A DNA stretch of 64,000 bases, from positions 237,326 through 301,325 of the forward strand of contig NZ_VCNA01000008.1 of assembly GCF_006170445.1 (NCBI RefSeq), given 5' to 3'. Below, piece after piece: positions 25,586-34,447 of this stretch; within the stretch, counting starts at the first letter, position 1; each line of letters starts with the position of its first letter. The notes under the pieces are model-generated. The model did not search any database, had not been told where the DNA came from, and saw only the letters and a list, made by a program, of their open reading frames with translations. The position numbers and the translations under genes are program-made. The DNA is from Brevibacillus dissolubilis (lineage in GTDB: Bacteria > Bacillota > Bacilli > Brevibacillales > Brevibacillaceae).

Positions 25586-26536
25586 TTAGCGTTCCATTAA
25601 TTTTTTCAGGCTAACGTAGCTTTGCTCCAGCTTGTCATCCACCTGCTTGGCTTCACGGACGTGGGACACCAGTTCCTCGTTCATCGAACCAAGCAAGTCT
25701 TGCGCGTCACGGACTTGGCTTGCGATGTCGTCCGCATAGCGTTTTTGCTTGTCAATGGTGTCGATTACATTTTGAACCTCTGCGCTGACTTGTTGGAAAG
25801 CACTCATCATTTCGCCCATCTGGGTTGCGGCGGTTTTGCTTTTTTGCAGGCCCTCTTGGATGGCAGCAGAGCTTTTCTCTGCATTGGTCAGGGCGGTTTT
25901 GGTCTCGGATTGGATATTGGTGATCAGATCGGCGATGGATTTGGTGGAATTGCCAGTCATCTCGGCCAGCTTGCGCACCTCGTCGGCAACAACGGCGAAG
26001 CCGCGTCCCTGTTCACCTGCACGCGCCGCTTCGATGGCAGCATTGAGGGCGAGCAGGTTGGTCTGGTTGGCGATATCACTGATGACCTGCACGATGCTGG
26101 TAATCTCGGCAGAGCCTGCTTCTAGACGGCTCATGGAGGCGGCAGTATTGGTCGATTCGCGCTCCAGATTGGAGATGACGGACAGCACTTCCTCCATCGA
26201 TTGTTTGCTGAGGCGGGATTGCTCCAGGGAACGGTTGGAGATATCGTTCAGACGCTCTCCGCGTGCATGCAAATCAGTGGCGGTACGGTCGGAGTGCTCA
26301 CTGATCTGCTCGATCCGCTCGACGGTCTGCTTCATCTTCCCTGCCAGCTGGGCCAGTCCACCATGCTGGGAGTTGACCACTCCATGCTGCTTGATGATCA
26401 CGCCCATCTGTTCGTACAGCTCGACGATATCACGCTCCAGCAGGGCTTTTTCTTGTGCATTCTTATCATTCTGTTCTGAATTCGCAGGGATGAGTTCGGA
26501 CATGACGGCTTGCTCTTGTTTTTTACGCCAGAACAT
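25586..26536 (-). CDS. Soluble methyl-accepting chemotaxis-type signalling protein
   Basis: This 316-residue protein has no membrane segment. It consists of an N-terminal heptad-rich region (about 25-110) and an MCP signalling domain with the hairpin tip [41 protein letters not shown] (quoted in overlapping parts: [36 protein letters not shown]). It should act on CheA/CheW. AAAGGAGG precedes the ATG, which lies within the 3' end of a membrane-protein gene (14-nt overlap), suggesting that the pair works as a split receptor. Confidence 0.88.
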   Translation of the reverse strand: MFWRKKQEQAVMSELIPANSEQNDKNAQEKALLERDIVELYEQMGVIIKQHGVVNSQHGGLAQLAGKMKQTVERIEQISEHSDRTATDLHARGERLNDISNRSLEQSRLSKQSMEEVLSVISNLERESTNTAASMSRLEAGSAEITSIVQVISDIANQTNLLALNAAIEAARAGEQGRGFAVVADEVRKLAEMTGNSTKSIADLITNIQSETKTALTNAEKSSAAIQEGLQKSKTAATQMGEMMSAFQQVSAEVQNVIDTIDKQKRYADDIASQVRDAQDLLGSMNEELVSHVREAKQVDDKLEQSYVSLKKLMER

Positions 26537-27308
26537 CTTGTTCCTCCTTTAATGGCCCTCTCCGGTAGCTGTATGGACGAGACTCTACGATACCGGGGTG
26601 CTGTTTGACAAGCAGGTGCAGGTTTTCCATAAAGAAATAGTGACCTTCTAACAGTTCCATGTCTTTCTTGGTGAAATTCTCAACCTGGAGATATTGCTGC
26701 ATTTCAGTTATATACCTCTCCATCTTGACGGCAAAACCATTGGCGCGAAGCATCTGCTCGATCTCTGGATTCTCCGCTTTGACCTGCTGGATGTCGGAGT
26801 GGATCTGAGTGGCTTCGTAAATCATCTGATAGGCGCTTTTGACATAGGTTTCGCTGGTTGCGGATGCTTCTTCTTGTCTTGCTGCGCGCAAAGCACCCAA
26901 GTACGTGATAAAATGGTAGGTGGTTAAAAACAGCGGACCTAAAAACAAGATGATCCCTGCTTTGTAGACATGCTGATTGGCAATATTGGTGATAAGAAGA
27001 AACAGATGGTACAAAATCGCGCCCAGCCATACATAGATGATCACCTGGTGGCTCACCTGACCGGCCTGCTCCTGCCTGGAGAAGACGAACGTCAAGCCCA
27101 ACAGGTAAAAGGCCAGCAAGGTAAAGCTGGCACTAAACAACGCCATCTCCATCTCCATCAGCCATTCTGCCTGTACGATCGGAATATCTACAAAAAAAGT
27201 AAAGGCTAAAACCAATACAGAGAACACCAGCCCCAGCACCCAGAAACGGGATACATCACCGTCGACACGACGGCGGGAGCGGTATCTTTGTGCGCGTGAC
27301 TCTTTCAA
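26523..27308 (-). CDS. Four-helix membrane protein coupled to a soluble MCP
   Basis: A 261-residue protein starting with TTG at 27308 (GAGGTG upstream). A basic N-terminus is followed by about four hydrophobic helices (between residues 22 and 145) and a cytosolic, helical C-terminal region of about 115 residues ([19 protein letters not shown] and following). No family is recognised. The 14-nt overlap with the downstream soluble MCP suggests the two are made together, and this protein may supply membrane location or sensing. Confidence 0.65.
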   Translation of the reverse strand: MKESRAQRYRSRRRVDGDVSRFWVLGLVFSVLVLAFTFFVDIPIVQAEWLMEMEMALFSASFTLLAFYLLGLTFVFSRQEQAGQVSHQVIIYVWLGAILYHLFLLITNIANQHVYKAGIILFLGPLFLTTYHFITYLGALRAARQEEASATSETYVKSAYQMIYEATQIHSDIQQVKAENPEIEQMLRANGFAVKMERYITEMQQYLQVENFTKKDMELLEGHYFFMENLHLLVKQHPGIVESRPYSYRRGPLKEEQDVLA

Positions 27309-27405
27309 CGAATGCTCACCTCACTATAGGTAAGGATTCGCCAAAAGACTACATAATCCTTTTTGGTCTGTGCAAAACCGTGTAAAACTGACAGTGGAGG
27401 TACCC

Positions 27406-28848
27406 ATGAATCGCGAGCTTCCGACATTATTTTCCGAACGGATGAAAACCATGCTGCAAGACGAATACGAGCGTTTTGTAGATTGTTTCTCCAACCAGAC
27501 GTATCTTGGCCTCAGGGTCAATACCTGCAAAACGACACCAGACGAGCTGCGCGGGGAAATCCGCCTGCTTGAGCCTGTGCCGTGGTGCAGTGAAACCGGA
27601 TTCTATTATCCCGAAGAGGAGCGTCCTGGCAAGCATCCTTATCATGCCGCCGGTCTTTATTATCTGCAGGAGCCAAGTGCCATGTCGGCCGCCGTCGTCT
27701 TGGAGGCACAGCCCGGTGAAACCGTGCTAGATCTCTGTGCCGCACCCGGCGGGAAATCGACACAGCTGGCTGTCGCTATGAACAACCGAGGCCTCCTCAT
27801 CTCCAACGAAATCCATCCCGTCCGCGTCAAAGCACTCTCCGAAAACATCGAGCGCTTAGGCATCACCAACACGATCGTTACCAATGAGACGCCAGAGCGG
27901 CTGGCTGAGCGTTTCCCTCTGTTTTTTGACCGAATCCTCGTCGATGCCCCCTGCTCTGGTGAAGGGATGTTCCGCAAGCTGCCAGAAGCGATCGACGACT
28001 GGTCACCAGCCAAGGTAACCGAGTGCCATATCATGCAGAAGGATATCCTCGACTCTGCAGCCGACATGCTCAAGCCCGGAGGTGTGCTGGTCTACTCCAC
28101 CTGCACATTTGCCCCGCTGGAGAATGAGCAGTCTATCAGTGAGTTTTTGCAAAAGCATCCTGAATTCGAACTGGAGCCGATCCCGACAGCTGAATTCTTT
28201 TTACCCGGTGTCCCTGAGTGGGGTGATCCCACCTTCAATCTGAAGCTGACCTCCCGCCTCTGGCCGCACCATCTGCACGGCGAGGGGCACTATGTCGCCA
28301 AGCTTAGGAAAAAGGATCTGACCGCCCTAGATGAGGACGATGACTCTCTGTCCGCTGCCCCTGCTTCGAAAAAAGCAGGCAAAAAGAAAAGCGGGCAAAC
28401 ACAGGTGAATGCCGGACGCAAAGAAGCGATTGCAGCCTGGCGACAATTCGCCGAGGAAGCCGTCCCATCGGTGCTGGAGCGTACCGCCGACGATAAAGCC
28501 TACCAGCTGTTTGGCGAGCATCTCTACTATTCCCCTGCCTCCTCGCTTGAGCTGTCCGGCTTGAAGGTAGCCCGCCCCGGCTGGCATCTGGGAACGGTGA
28601 AAAAGAATCGTTTCGAACCGTCCCACGCGCTCGCCTTGGCAATTGGGCCAGATGAGGCGACACGAGTGCACCAGATGGATCTGGCTGAAGGAACTGCCGT
28701 CTATGACTATCTGGAGGGACAGACTCTGCAGGCAGATGGGTCGAATGGCTGGACCCTGGTGACGGTAAATGGTTATCCACTTGGTTGGGGCAAGCAGTCG
28801 AATGGGCAGTTGAAGAATCATTATCCCAAGGGGCTGCGGTGGGTGTAG
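27406..28848 (+). CDS. RsmF/NSUN-type rRNA m5C methyltransferase
   Basis: This protein is about 480 residues from the ATG at 27406 (GGAGG 6 nt upstream; an earlier in-frame codon at 27370 lacks a ribosome site). The NOL1/NOP2/Sun core has the SAM motif LDLCAAPGGKSTQLA, the first catalytic-site loop VDAPCSGEGMFRK and the nucleophile motif VYSTCTFAPLENE. A Lys-rich linker (near residue 315) leads to a C-terminal RsmF/PUA-like domain. It should methylate cytosine in rRNA; the exact position is not inferable. Confidence 0.9.
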   Translation: MNRELPTLFSERMKTMLQDEYERFVDCFSNQTYLGLRVNTCKTTPDELRGEIRLLEPVPWCSETGFYYPEEERPGKHPYHAAGLYYLQEPSAMSAAVVLEAQPGETVLDLCAAPGGKSTQLAVAMNNRGLLISNEIHPVRVKALSENIERLGITNTIVTNETPERLAERFPLFFDRILVDAPCSGEGMFRKLPEAIDDWSPAKVTECHIMQKDILDSAADMLKPGGVLVYSTCTFAPLENEQSISEFLQKHPEFELEPIPTAEFFLPGVPEWGDPTFNLKLTSRLWPHHLHGEGHYVAKLRKKDLTALDEDDDSLSAAPASKKAGKKKSGQTQVNAGRKEAIAAWRQFAEEAVPSVLERTADDKAYQLFGEHLYYSPASSLELSGLKVARPGWHLGTVKKNRFEPSHALALAIGPDEATRVHQMDLAEGTAVYDYLEGQTLQADGSNGWTLVTVNGYPLGWGKQSNGQLKNHYPKGLRWV

Positions 28849-28877
28849 AGAGTTTTTTATCTTTGAGAAAATCAAAA

Positions 28878-28915
28878 ACCCCAAGCTTGAAAAGCCTTGG
28901 GGTCTCTATCTTTTT
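28878..28915 (+). terminator. Terminator of the RsmF-type gene
   Basis: ACCCCAAG and CTTGGGGT form a stem (28878-28903), followed by CTCTATCTTTTT. Confidence 0.75.
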
Positions 28916-28938
28916 ACTCTTTTTTCTATTTCTCATTT

Positions 28939-29184
28939 CCACCAGTGCTGGGAAGAGTCCGGGGTGATGCCAGCGGCAAACCTCCTTTGAAAACCCTCTT
29001 AGCTCCGGGAAAAGCAAGAGTGTTACCCGCTTCTTCGAGTAACCCCAGGGGAAACCCCTTCGCTTGAAAGAGCTTCTTCGAACCTTTTTCCCCGAACATA
29101 CACTCTTGATTTTCCCGGAGCGGACAGTGCAACACCCTTGCGGGTTTTCAACAGAGGTATGCCGCTAGCATCACCCCGGACTCT
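28939..29184 (-). repeat. Large structured intergenic element, copy E1
   Basis: This 246-nt element can fold into a long nested hairpin. The outer arms 28954-28984 and 29154-29184 (31 nt each) pair with two mismatches. Inner stem CTCCGGGAAAA...GAGTG (minus 29119 downward) pairs with its complement near 28990-29015. Blocks shared with the element at 52.8 kb, read on the minus strand, are ACTGTCCGCT, TATGTTCGGGG, TCGAAGAAGC, GGGTT..CAAAG and a CCAGCACTGGTGG-like end. It starts 17 nt after the YvyF-like gene's stop. No ORF is evident in it. It is a candidate structured RNA or mobile repeat; see findings. Confidence 0.7.
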
Positions 29185-29201
29185 ACACCACCACCACCAC
29201 A

Positions 29202-29435
29202 CTACCTACGCCGCTCGTCGTCAATCCGCGTCAAAAGCCCATCACGAATAAACTTTGTAATTTTAGAAACAGGAACCCCTGTCGCATTGGCTACTTGAAG
29301 CGCATTGGAGTTGGGATTAGCACGAATGTAATCCTTTACCGCTCGGAATACACCTTTATCCTTTTCAAAACATACTTGGCAGTACGAATGACGCGGTGGC
29401 ATAACACTGCCACATACGGAGCAAAAGCCCTCCAT
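29202..29435 (-). CDS. YvyF-like flagellar-operon zinc-ribbon protein
   Basis: This 77-residue protein starts at the ATG at 29435, with GGGGAGG about 10 nt upstream; ten more in-frame codons lie ahead. Two CxxC pairs (CSVCG and CQVCF) form a zinc ribbon, followed by a helix-turn-helix-like part (ALQVANATGVPVSKITKFIRDG). This layout matches the small flagellar-region proteins of Bacilli (YvyF type), which may bind nucleic acid. No flagellar genes are in this window. Confidence 0.75.
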   Translation of the reverse strand: MEGFCSVCGSVMPPRHSYCQVCFEKDKGVFRAVKDYIRANPNSNALQVANATGVPVSKITKFIRDGLLTRIDDERRR

Positions 29436-29592
29436 TGGTCGATTTCCTCCCCTGACATAATTCATTTCCCTATGAATAGTCTGTATTACTTAGTACCCTC
29501 TTCCATATTCTTTAAAACGCATATACATTGGGTAGAATGTAGTGTACAATTTTTATTAAAAAAATTTTTTTTACACCGAAAGGAGAATTGCT

Positions 29593-31191
29593 TTGTCAAC
29601 CGTCCATTCCGCTGTGCAGACCTTTCTCAATGAACGCCTGCCACAGATCAAGAAACTGAATGCTGAAAGTGCCGATGCTTATTGGCAAGCTTCGATCACA
29701 GGTAAAAAAGAGGAAGAAGAGCTCTACTCCAAGAAAAACCAAGAATTGCTTATGCTCTTTTCCAACCGTGAAGATTTTGCCTCCATCAAACAATGGCTTG
29801 CTTCCGATGAGCTCACAGATGAAACCCTGCGCCGCCAACTGGTCCTGCTACATAACGACTACCTCCCGAACCAAATTCCTGAAGAAAAAATCAAGCAAAT
29901 GGTCGAAAAAGAAGTAGAGATCTCCAGTGAGTTCACCAACTTCCGTCCAGAGATCAACGGTGAGCGTGTGTCCAACAACATGATCAGCGATATCCTGACC
30001 GCTGAAAACGACAGCACACAACGGGAAGCAGCCTGGAGAGCCAGCAAAGAGATCGGCGAACAGGTGGCTGATAAGATCAAAGCACTGGTTCAACTGCGCA
30101 ATGAAGTGGCCCGAGAGCTGGGCTACAGCAGCTACCACAGCATGGCACTTGAGACCCAAGAATTGGACGAGACAGAAATGTTCCGTGTACTCGATCAATT
30201 AAAGAATGAAACAGATGAGCCGTTTCGTCAAGTAAAAGCGAAGCTGGATGCGGAATTGGCTGCCCGTTTTGGCGTTCCTGCTGAAGAGTTGCAGGCATGG
30301 CACTACCGTGATCCATTCTTCCAAGAGGCTCCGCCGCTAGAAGGGCTTGACCTTGATCCTCTGTTTAAAGACAAGGATATCGAGGCGCTCTGCCGCCAAT
30401 TCTTCCAAGACCTCGGCATGGACGTGGCAGATATCCTCGCCAACAGTGACCTCTACGAGCGCGACAACAAAAACCAGCATGCCTACTGCATGGACGTTGA
30501 CCGCTCCGGCGATGTCCGCGTGCTTGCCAACATCCGCGACAATGAGTGGTGGATGAGCACGATGCTCCACGAGTTAGGTCATGCTGTCTATGATAAATAC
30601 AATGATCCAAACAGTCCATACCTTCTCCGCCGTTATGCGCACATTCTGACCACAGAAGCGATTGCGATGCTGTTCGGACGCCTGACCAAAGACGTCGATT
30701 GGCTGCAAAAATACCTGACCCTCTCAGAAGCACAGGCTACCGAATTCCAAGAAAAGCTCCAGCCGTATCTCTCGCTCAGCATGCTGATATTTGTCCGTTG
30801 GGGCCTGGTGATGGTCTACTTCGAGCGTGAGCTGTATAAAAATCCAGAGCAAGACCTGAATGCACTCTGGTGGAAGCTGGTGGAAGAACTGCAATTCGTG
30901 AAAAAGCCAGAAGGCCGCAATAAGCCAGACTGGGCTGCGAAAATCCATATCGGCACATCGCCTGTCTACTACCAAAACTACATTTTCGGTGAACTGACCG
31001 CCTCTCAGCTCGACTACGCGATCCGCCAAGCAACCGGAAAAGAAACGATCATCTCAGAAGAAGCAGGACAATGGCTGGTCGAGAAAATCTTCAAACCGGG
31101 CGCAAGCTTCCACTGGAACACTATGCTTGAAAAGGCAACAGGTGAGTTGCTCAATCCGGAGTATTTTGTGAAGCAGTTTGTCGGGAAGTAG
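29593..31191 (+). CDS. M2/M3-type zinc metallopeptidase
   Basis: This 532-residue cytosolic protein starts at TTG with AAAGGAG 7 nt upstream. The zinc site HELGH lies in MLHELGHAVYDKY (near residue 326), with the third ligand Glu expected in TTEAIAMLFGRL (near 353), as in gluzincins of the M2/M3 group. The all-helical composition fits the oligopeptidase or angiotensin-converting-enzyme-like fold. It probably degrades peptides in the cytosol. Confidence 0.82.
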   Translation: MSTVHSAVQTFLNERLPQIKKLNAESADAYWQASITGKKEEEELYSKKNQELLMLFSNREDFASIKQWLASDELTDETLRRQLVLLHNDYLPNQIPEEKIKQMVEKEVEISSEFTNFRPEINGERVSNNMISDILTAENDSTQREAAWRASKEIGEQVADKIKALVQLRNEVARELGYSSYHSMALETQELDETEMFRVLDQLKNETDEPFRQVKAKLDAELAARFGVPAEELQAWHYRDPFFQEAPPLEGLDLDPLFKDKDIEALCRQFFQDLGMDVADILANSDLYERDNKNQHAYCMDVDRSGDVRVLANIRDNEWWMSTMLHELGHAVYDKYNDPNSPYLLRRYAHILTTEAIAMLFGRLTKDVDWLQKYLTLSEAQATEFQEKLQPYLSLSMLIFVRWGLVMVYFERELYKNPEQDLNALWWKLVEELQFVKKPEGRNKPDWAAKIHIGTSPVYYQNYIFGELTASQLDYAIRQATGKETIISEEAGQWLVEKIFKPGASFHWNTMLEKATGELLNPEYFVKQFVGK

Positions 31192-31222
31192 GATCGCTAC
31201 TGCTTATCTCATTACGACATAC

Positions 31223-31268
31223 AAAAAATCGTCTACGCTCCAGCATCGGGGCATAGACGATTTTTTTT
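31223..31268. terminator. Bidirectional terminator between peptidase and helicase genes
   Basis: AAAAAATCGTCTA (31223-31235) pairs with TAGACGATTTTTT (31254-31266), with an A-run on one side and a T-run on the other. It serves both convergent genes. Confidence 0.85.
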
Positions 31269-31360
31269 GCAAACGTATCTGTCTTTTGTTACGGTTAGAT
31301 TACCGAAATAAATCGAACGCACGTTCTTATACAGATCAGTTCGCTCGGTTGAACCTTCGC

Positions 31361-32932
31361 TTAGCGGTTACGACCTCCGCTTTTTGCACCTGGTCTGCCT
31401 GCTCCACCAGGTCGTCCGCCAAAGCCAGATCTTCCGCCGCCGGTCGGTCTGCCTGCTGCAGCTGGTCTTCCCGCACCGCCAGGTCTTCCCCCTGCTGTCG
31501 GATTGCCTGCTCCGGATGCACGGCCTGCTTGACCTGCTTTTCCGCCTTTTCCAGCTGCTCTGGCTGCTTTCTTAGCTGCCTTGGCTTCTTCGATCTTGCG
31601 CTTGCGGTCGTACGTGGTTTTGAGTTCTTCCACTTCACGCGCCAGCTTTTTCTTGTAGCCCGGCTTTACTTTTGTCTTCTTGGTCAGAGCTTCCTTCAGT
31701 GGAGCATCTCTTTTCTTCTCTTTGAGCTCTTCATCTTTTTTCTTCTGCTCGCGGAGATTGACGAAGTACTCTTCCCGCTTGGAAGCACGCTCACGGCGAC
31801 CTTCGTCAAGATGACGGCCTGCCACCATCAGTTTTTCTTCGATGTTGGAGCGGATTGCTTTTTCAAAACGGACGATCAAGCCACGCTGACGCGGGGAAAA
31901 GAATGAGATCGCCATCCCCTTCTGCCCGGCACGTCCCGTACGGCCTACGCGGTGGATGTAGCTCTCCACGTCATTAGGCAGATCGTAGTTGAATACGTGG
32001 GAAACACCTTCTACGTCAAGACCACGTGCCGCGATGTCTGTGGCAACGAGGACTTGGAATTTGATATTGCGGAAATCACGCATGATTTGTTCACGCTTGT
32101 TTTGGGACAGGTCACCGTAGAGTGCGCGTGCTTCGTAGCCGTTCTCTTGGAGACGGGCGGTCAGCACTTGGACGCGTTGTTGGGTGTTGGCAAAGATGAT
32201 CGACAGGAACGGCTTGTGCAGCTCGATCAAGTCCATCAGCGCATCCATCTTGTCGCTTTGGTTGACCTGATAGCAGATCTGCTGGATGTTCTCCACGGTT
32301 CTTTCTTTGGACTCAATCTTGATGTGTGGAGCGGATTGCATGAAGCGCTGTGCCAGCTTCTTCACCAGATCAGGCATGGTTGCGGAGAACAGCAGCACTT
32401 GGCGGTTCTGCGGTGTGGAGACGATGATGTTTTCCACGTCTTCAAGGAAGCCCATCTCCAGCATTTTGTCCGCTTCATCCAACACCAGTGTGGAGATGCG
32501 GCCGAAGTGGAGCGTACCGCGCTTCAGGTGATCGAGCACACGTCCCGGTGTACCGACGACGATATGTACGGTTTCCTTCAGCTTGTTCATTTGGCGTTCG
32601 ATATCCGTACCACCGTGGAGCGACAGTACATTGACATCGAGATGCTTACCCAGCTTCTCTATCTCCTTCGCGATCTGGATGGAGAGTTCGCGGGTTGGGG
32701 TGAGAATCAGGGCTTGGATGTCATTCTTGTGCGGTTGCAGATTGTGCAGGATCGGCAACACGAATGCAGCTGTTTTCCCTGTACCAGTCTGCGCTTGACC
32801 GATTACATCCTTTCCATCCATAATAAGCGGAATTGCTTCAGCCTGGATTGGGGTAGGTTCTTTATAATACAAATCTTGGATGCCCTTCAGGACTTCTGGG
32901 CGAAATCCGAACGATTCAAATACTCTACTCAT
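31361..32932 (-). CDS. DEAD-box RNA helicase with Gly/Arg-rich tail (CshA/DeaD-like)
   Basis: This protein is about 523 residues from the ATG at 32932 (GGAGG upstream). Helicase motifs are in order: FGF Q-motif region, AQTGTGKT (motif I), PTRELSIQ, TPGRVLD, DEAD (motif II), SATMP (motif III), ATDIAARGLD and HRVGRTGRAG (motif VI). A basic Lys-rich linker leads to a C-terminal tail of GRPGGAG/AGRP repeats (last about 70 residues), an RNA-binding feature. It is likely involved in RNA decay or cold-related ribosome assembly. Confidence 0.93.
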   Translation of the reverse strand: MSRVFESFGFRPEVLKGIQDLYYKEPTPIQAEAIPLIMDGKDVIGQAQTGTGKTAAFVLPILHNLQPHKNDIQALILTPTRELSIQIAKEIEKLGKHLDVNVLSLHGGTDIERQMNKLKETVHIVVGTPGRVLDHLKRGTLHFGRISTLVLDEADKMLEMGFLEDVENIIVSTPQNRQVLLFSATMPDLVKKLAQRFMQSAPHIKIESKERTVENIQQICYQVNQSDKMDALMDLIELHKPFLSIIFANTQQRVQVLTARLQENGYEARALYGDLSQNKREQIMRDFRNIKFQVLVATDIAARGLDVEGVSHVFNYDLPNDVESYIHRVGRTGRAGQKGMAISFFSPRQRGLIVRFEKAIRSNIEEKLMVAGRHLDEGRRERASKREEYFVNLREQKKKDEELKEKKRDAPLKEALTKKTKVKPGYKKKLAREVEELKTTYDRKRKIEEAKAAKKAARAAGKGGKAGQAGRASGAGNPTAGGRPGGAGRPAAAGRPTGGGRSGFGGRPGGAGRPGAKSGGRNR

Positions 32933-33014
32933 ATCATCACTTCCTCCGTTAAAAGACACTTTATCTATAGTAAAGTAGTATCTCCAAAATGACAAGAAAC
33001 GAATAGTCCCCTGC

Positions 33015-34229
33015 TCATGCTGTCATGGCTTTCTTGCGGTTCATGAAGACGAGTCCTGACGAGATGAAGTATAACACAGCCGCAAAAATATATACGGTGC
33101 GGATCCCCAGCCAGTCAGAGACAGCCCCCATCACGAAGACCGAAATACCAAATGTGGCATAGCTGATCGTGCTCTGCGCTGAGAAGACCTTTGGCAGAAG
33201 TTCCCGCTCTACATGTGCCTGAAAATACGTCCGCTGGGCAATGTCCCGCAGCTCATAAAACGGACCCATCACAAAGACCATCGCCAAAGCTATCCAAGCT
33301 TCCCCAGTCAACGCATATCCAAGCGTCAAAAGACTTACCCCGAACGATCCGACTGCAATACTTGCAAACAGATGGTTCTGAACCCTGCGTGACTGTGACA
33401 AGATCAACAAGCCGCCGACGATGGCCCCAGCGTAATACCCGGCATTGATGTAGCCCCACCATTCTTCCCCCTGATGCAGTACCTCTTTGACAAAGACGAG
33501 CGTCAGGCCGCCGATCCAGATTCCTCCCGCGATTCCTTCGATCATATCCATCAGGGTGATCATCCGAAGCGGGCGGCGCTCCCAGATCGCAACCCAGCCT
33601 GCTTTGATCGTATCCCACTGCATTCCTTTCTGCTTGGTTTCGGCTTCCACTGGCTGATCCGGCTCCCGGATAAACAGATAGGACGCCGTCGACAATACAT
33701 AGAGTACCAATGTCAGCCACAGCAGCTTCTCCTCCCCGAACCATGCCGCCAGTATCCCGCCGAATGACCAGCCGAACAAGGCAAGTGTCTGGTCTGTCGT
33801 GGACAGCAGACTATTGGCTTTGACCAGCTTTTCCTCCTCGACCAAACGGGGCAACAGAGCCTGCCTGCTTGGAACCACCCAGCCGTCGAGAAAACCGACG
33901 ATGGTGATGAGTCCAAGCAATCCCCAGAGAGCACTATCCCAAGCATTACCTCCTGTTAATCCAATCACCACGATCATGGTCACCAACAGCGCCATCTGCC
34001 CGATCTGCGCCCCGGCTAAGATCGAACGGAGTCTGTAACGATCCATCAGCAACGGGGCAGAGAATCCACTCAGCAGCTGTGACAGCACCCGAAGCAGCGA
34101 CACCACCGCTGCTAACGTAGCTGAACCGGTCGCGTGATAGACCAGTGTGACTATTGCCACCGTGTAGAATGCTCCCGCCACATTCACAATCGACTGCCCC
34201 GCCCATAAAAAATAAAATGACGGATTCAT
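33015..34229 (-). CDS. MFS transporter
   Basis: This 404-residue protein has 12 predicted hydrophobic segments and an N-terminal pattern (NPSFYFLWAGQSIVNVAGAFYTVAI) common to MFS exporters of the macrolide/MdfA-like group. The loop after helix 2 contains LLMDRYRLRSILAG, an MFS A-motif equivalent. GGGAGG precedes the ATG by about 10 nt. Substrate unknown. Confidence 0.85.
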   Translation of the reverse strand: MNPSFYFLWAGQSIVNVAGAFYTVAIVTLVYHATGSATLAAVVSLLRVLSQLLSGFSAPLLMDRYRLRSILAGAQIGQMALLVTMIVVIGLTGGNAWDSALWGLLGLITIVGFLDGWVVPSRQALLPRLVEEEKLVKANSLLSTTDQTLALFGWSFGGILAAWFGEEKLLWLTLVLYVLSTASYLFIREPDQPVEAETKQKGMQWDTIKAGWVAIWERRPLRMITLMDMIEGIAGGIWIGGLTLVFVKEVLHQGEEWWGYINAGYYAGAIVGGLLILSQSRRVQNHLFASIAVGSFGVSLLTLGYALTGEAWIALAMVFVMGPFYELRDIAQRTYFQAHVERELLPKVFSAQSTISYATFGISVFVMGAVSDWLGIRTVYIFAAVLYFISSGLVFMNRKKAMTA

Positions 34230-34334
34230 CCCTGTTCAACCTCCCCCACGGTTTCCCTCATGATTTTCTACATTTGCTTTTTTCCGACTTTACTCCCGAC
34301 TTTACACGCTCCCACTCCTTCCATACATATGTCA

Positions 34335-34366
34335 AAAGCCCATCCGTTCATCCAAGGATGGGCTTT
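34335..34366 (-). terminator. Terminator of the SAS-PepV gene
   Basis: AAAGCCCATCC and GGATGGGCTTT form a perfect 11-bp stem, followed on the minus strand by TTTTGAC. Confidence 0.8.
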
Positions 34367-34447
34367 CCACGTATATCTTTAACTCTTGATCGAATCAGTC
34401 AGCATACATTGCTTACCCGATCACGACTTTTGTTTAGTCAACCAACA

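Noticed and set aside
29185..29200. CCA/ACC trinucleotide run beside the large element
   Set aside because: Only about 16 bp long; not convincing as a separate repeat feature.
31952..32992. 346-codon plus-strand open frame
   Set aside because: Antisense to the DEAD-box helicase; composition is rich in Val/Leu/His from reversed codons.
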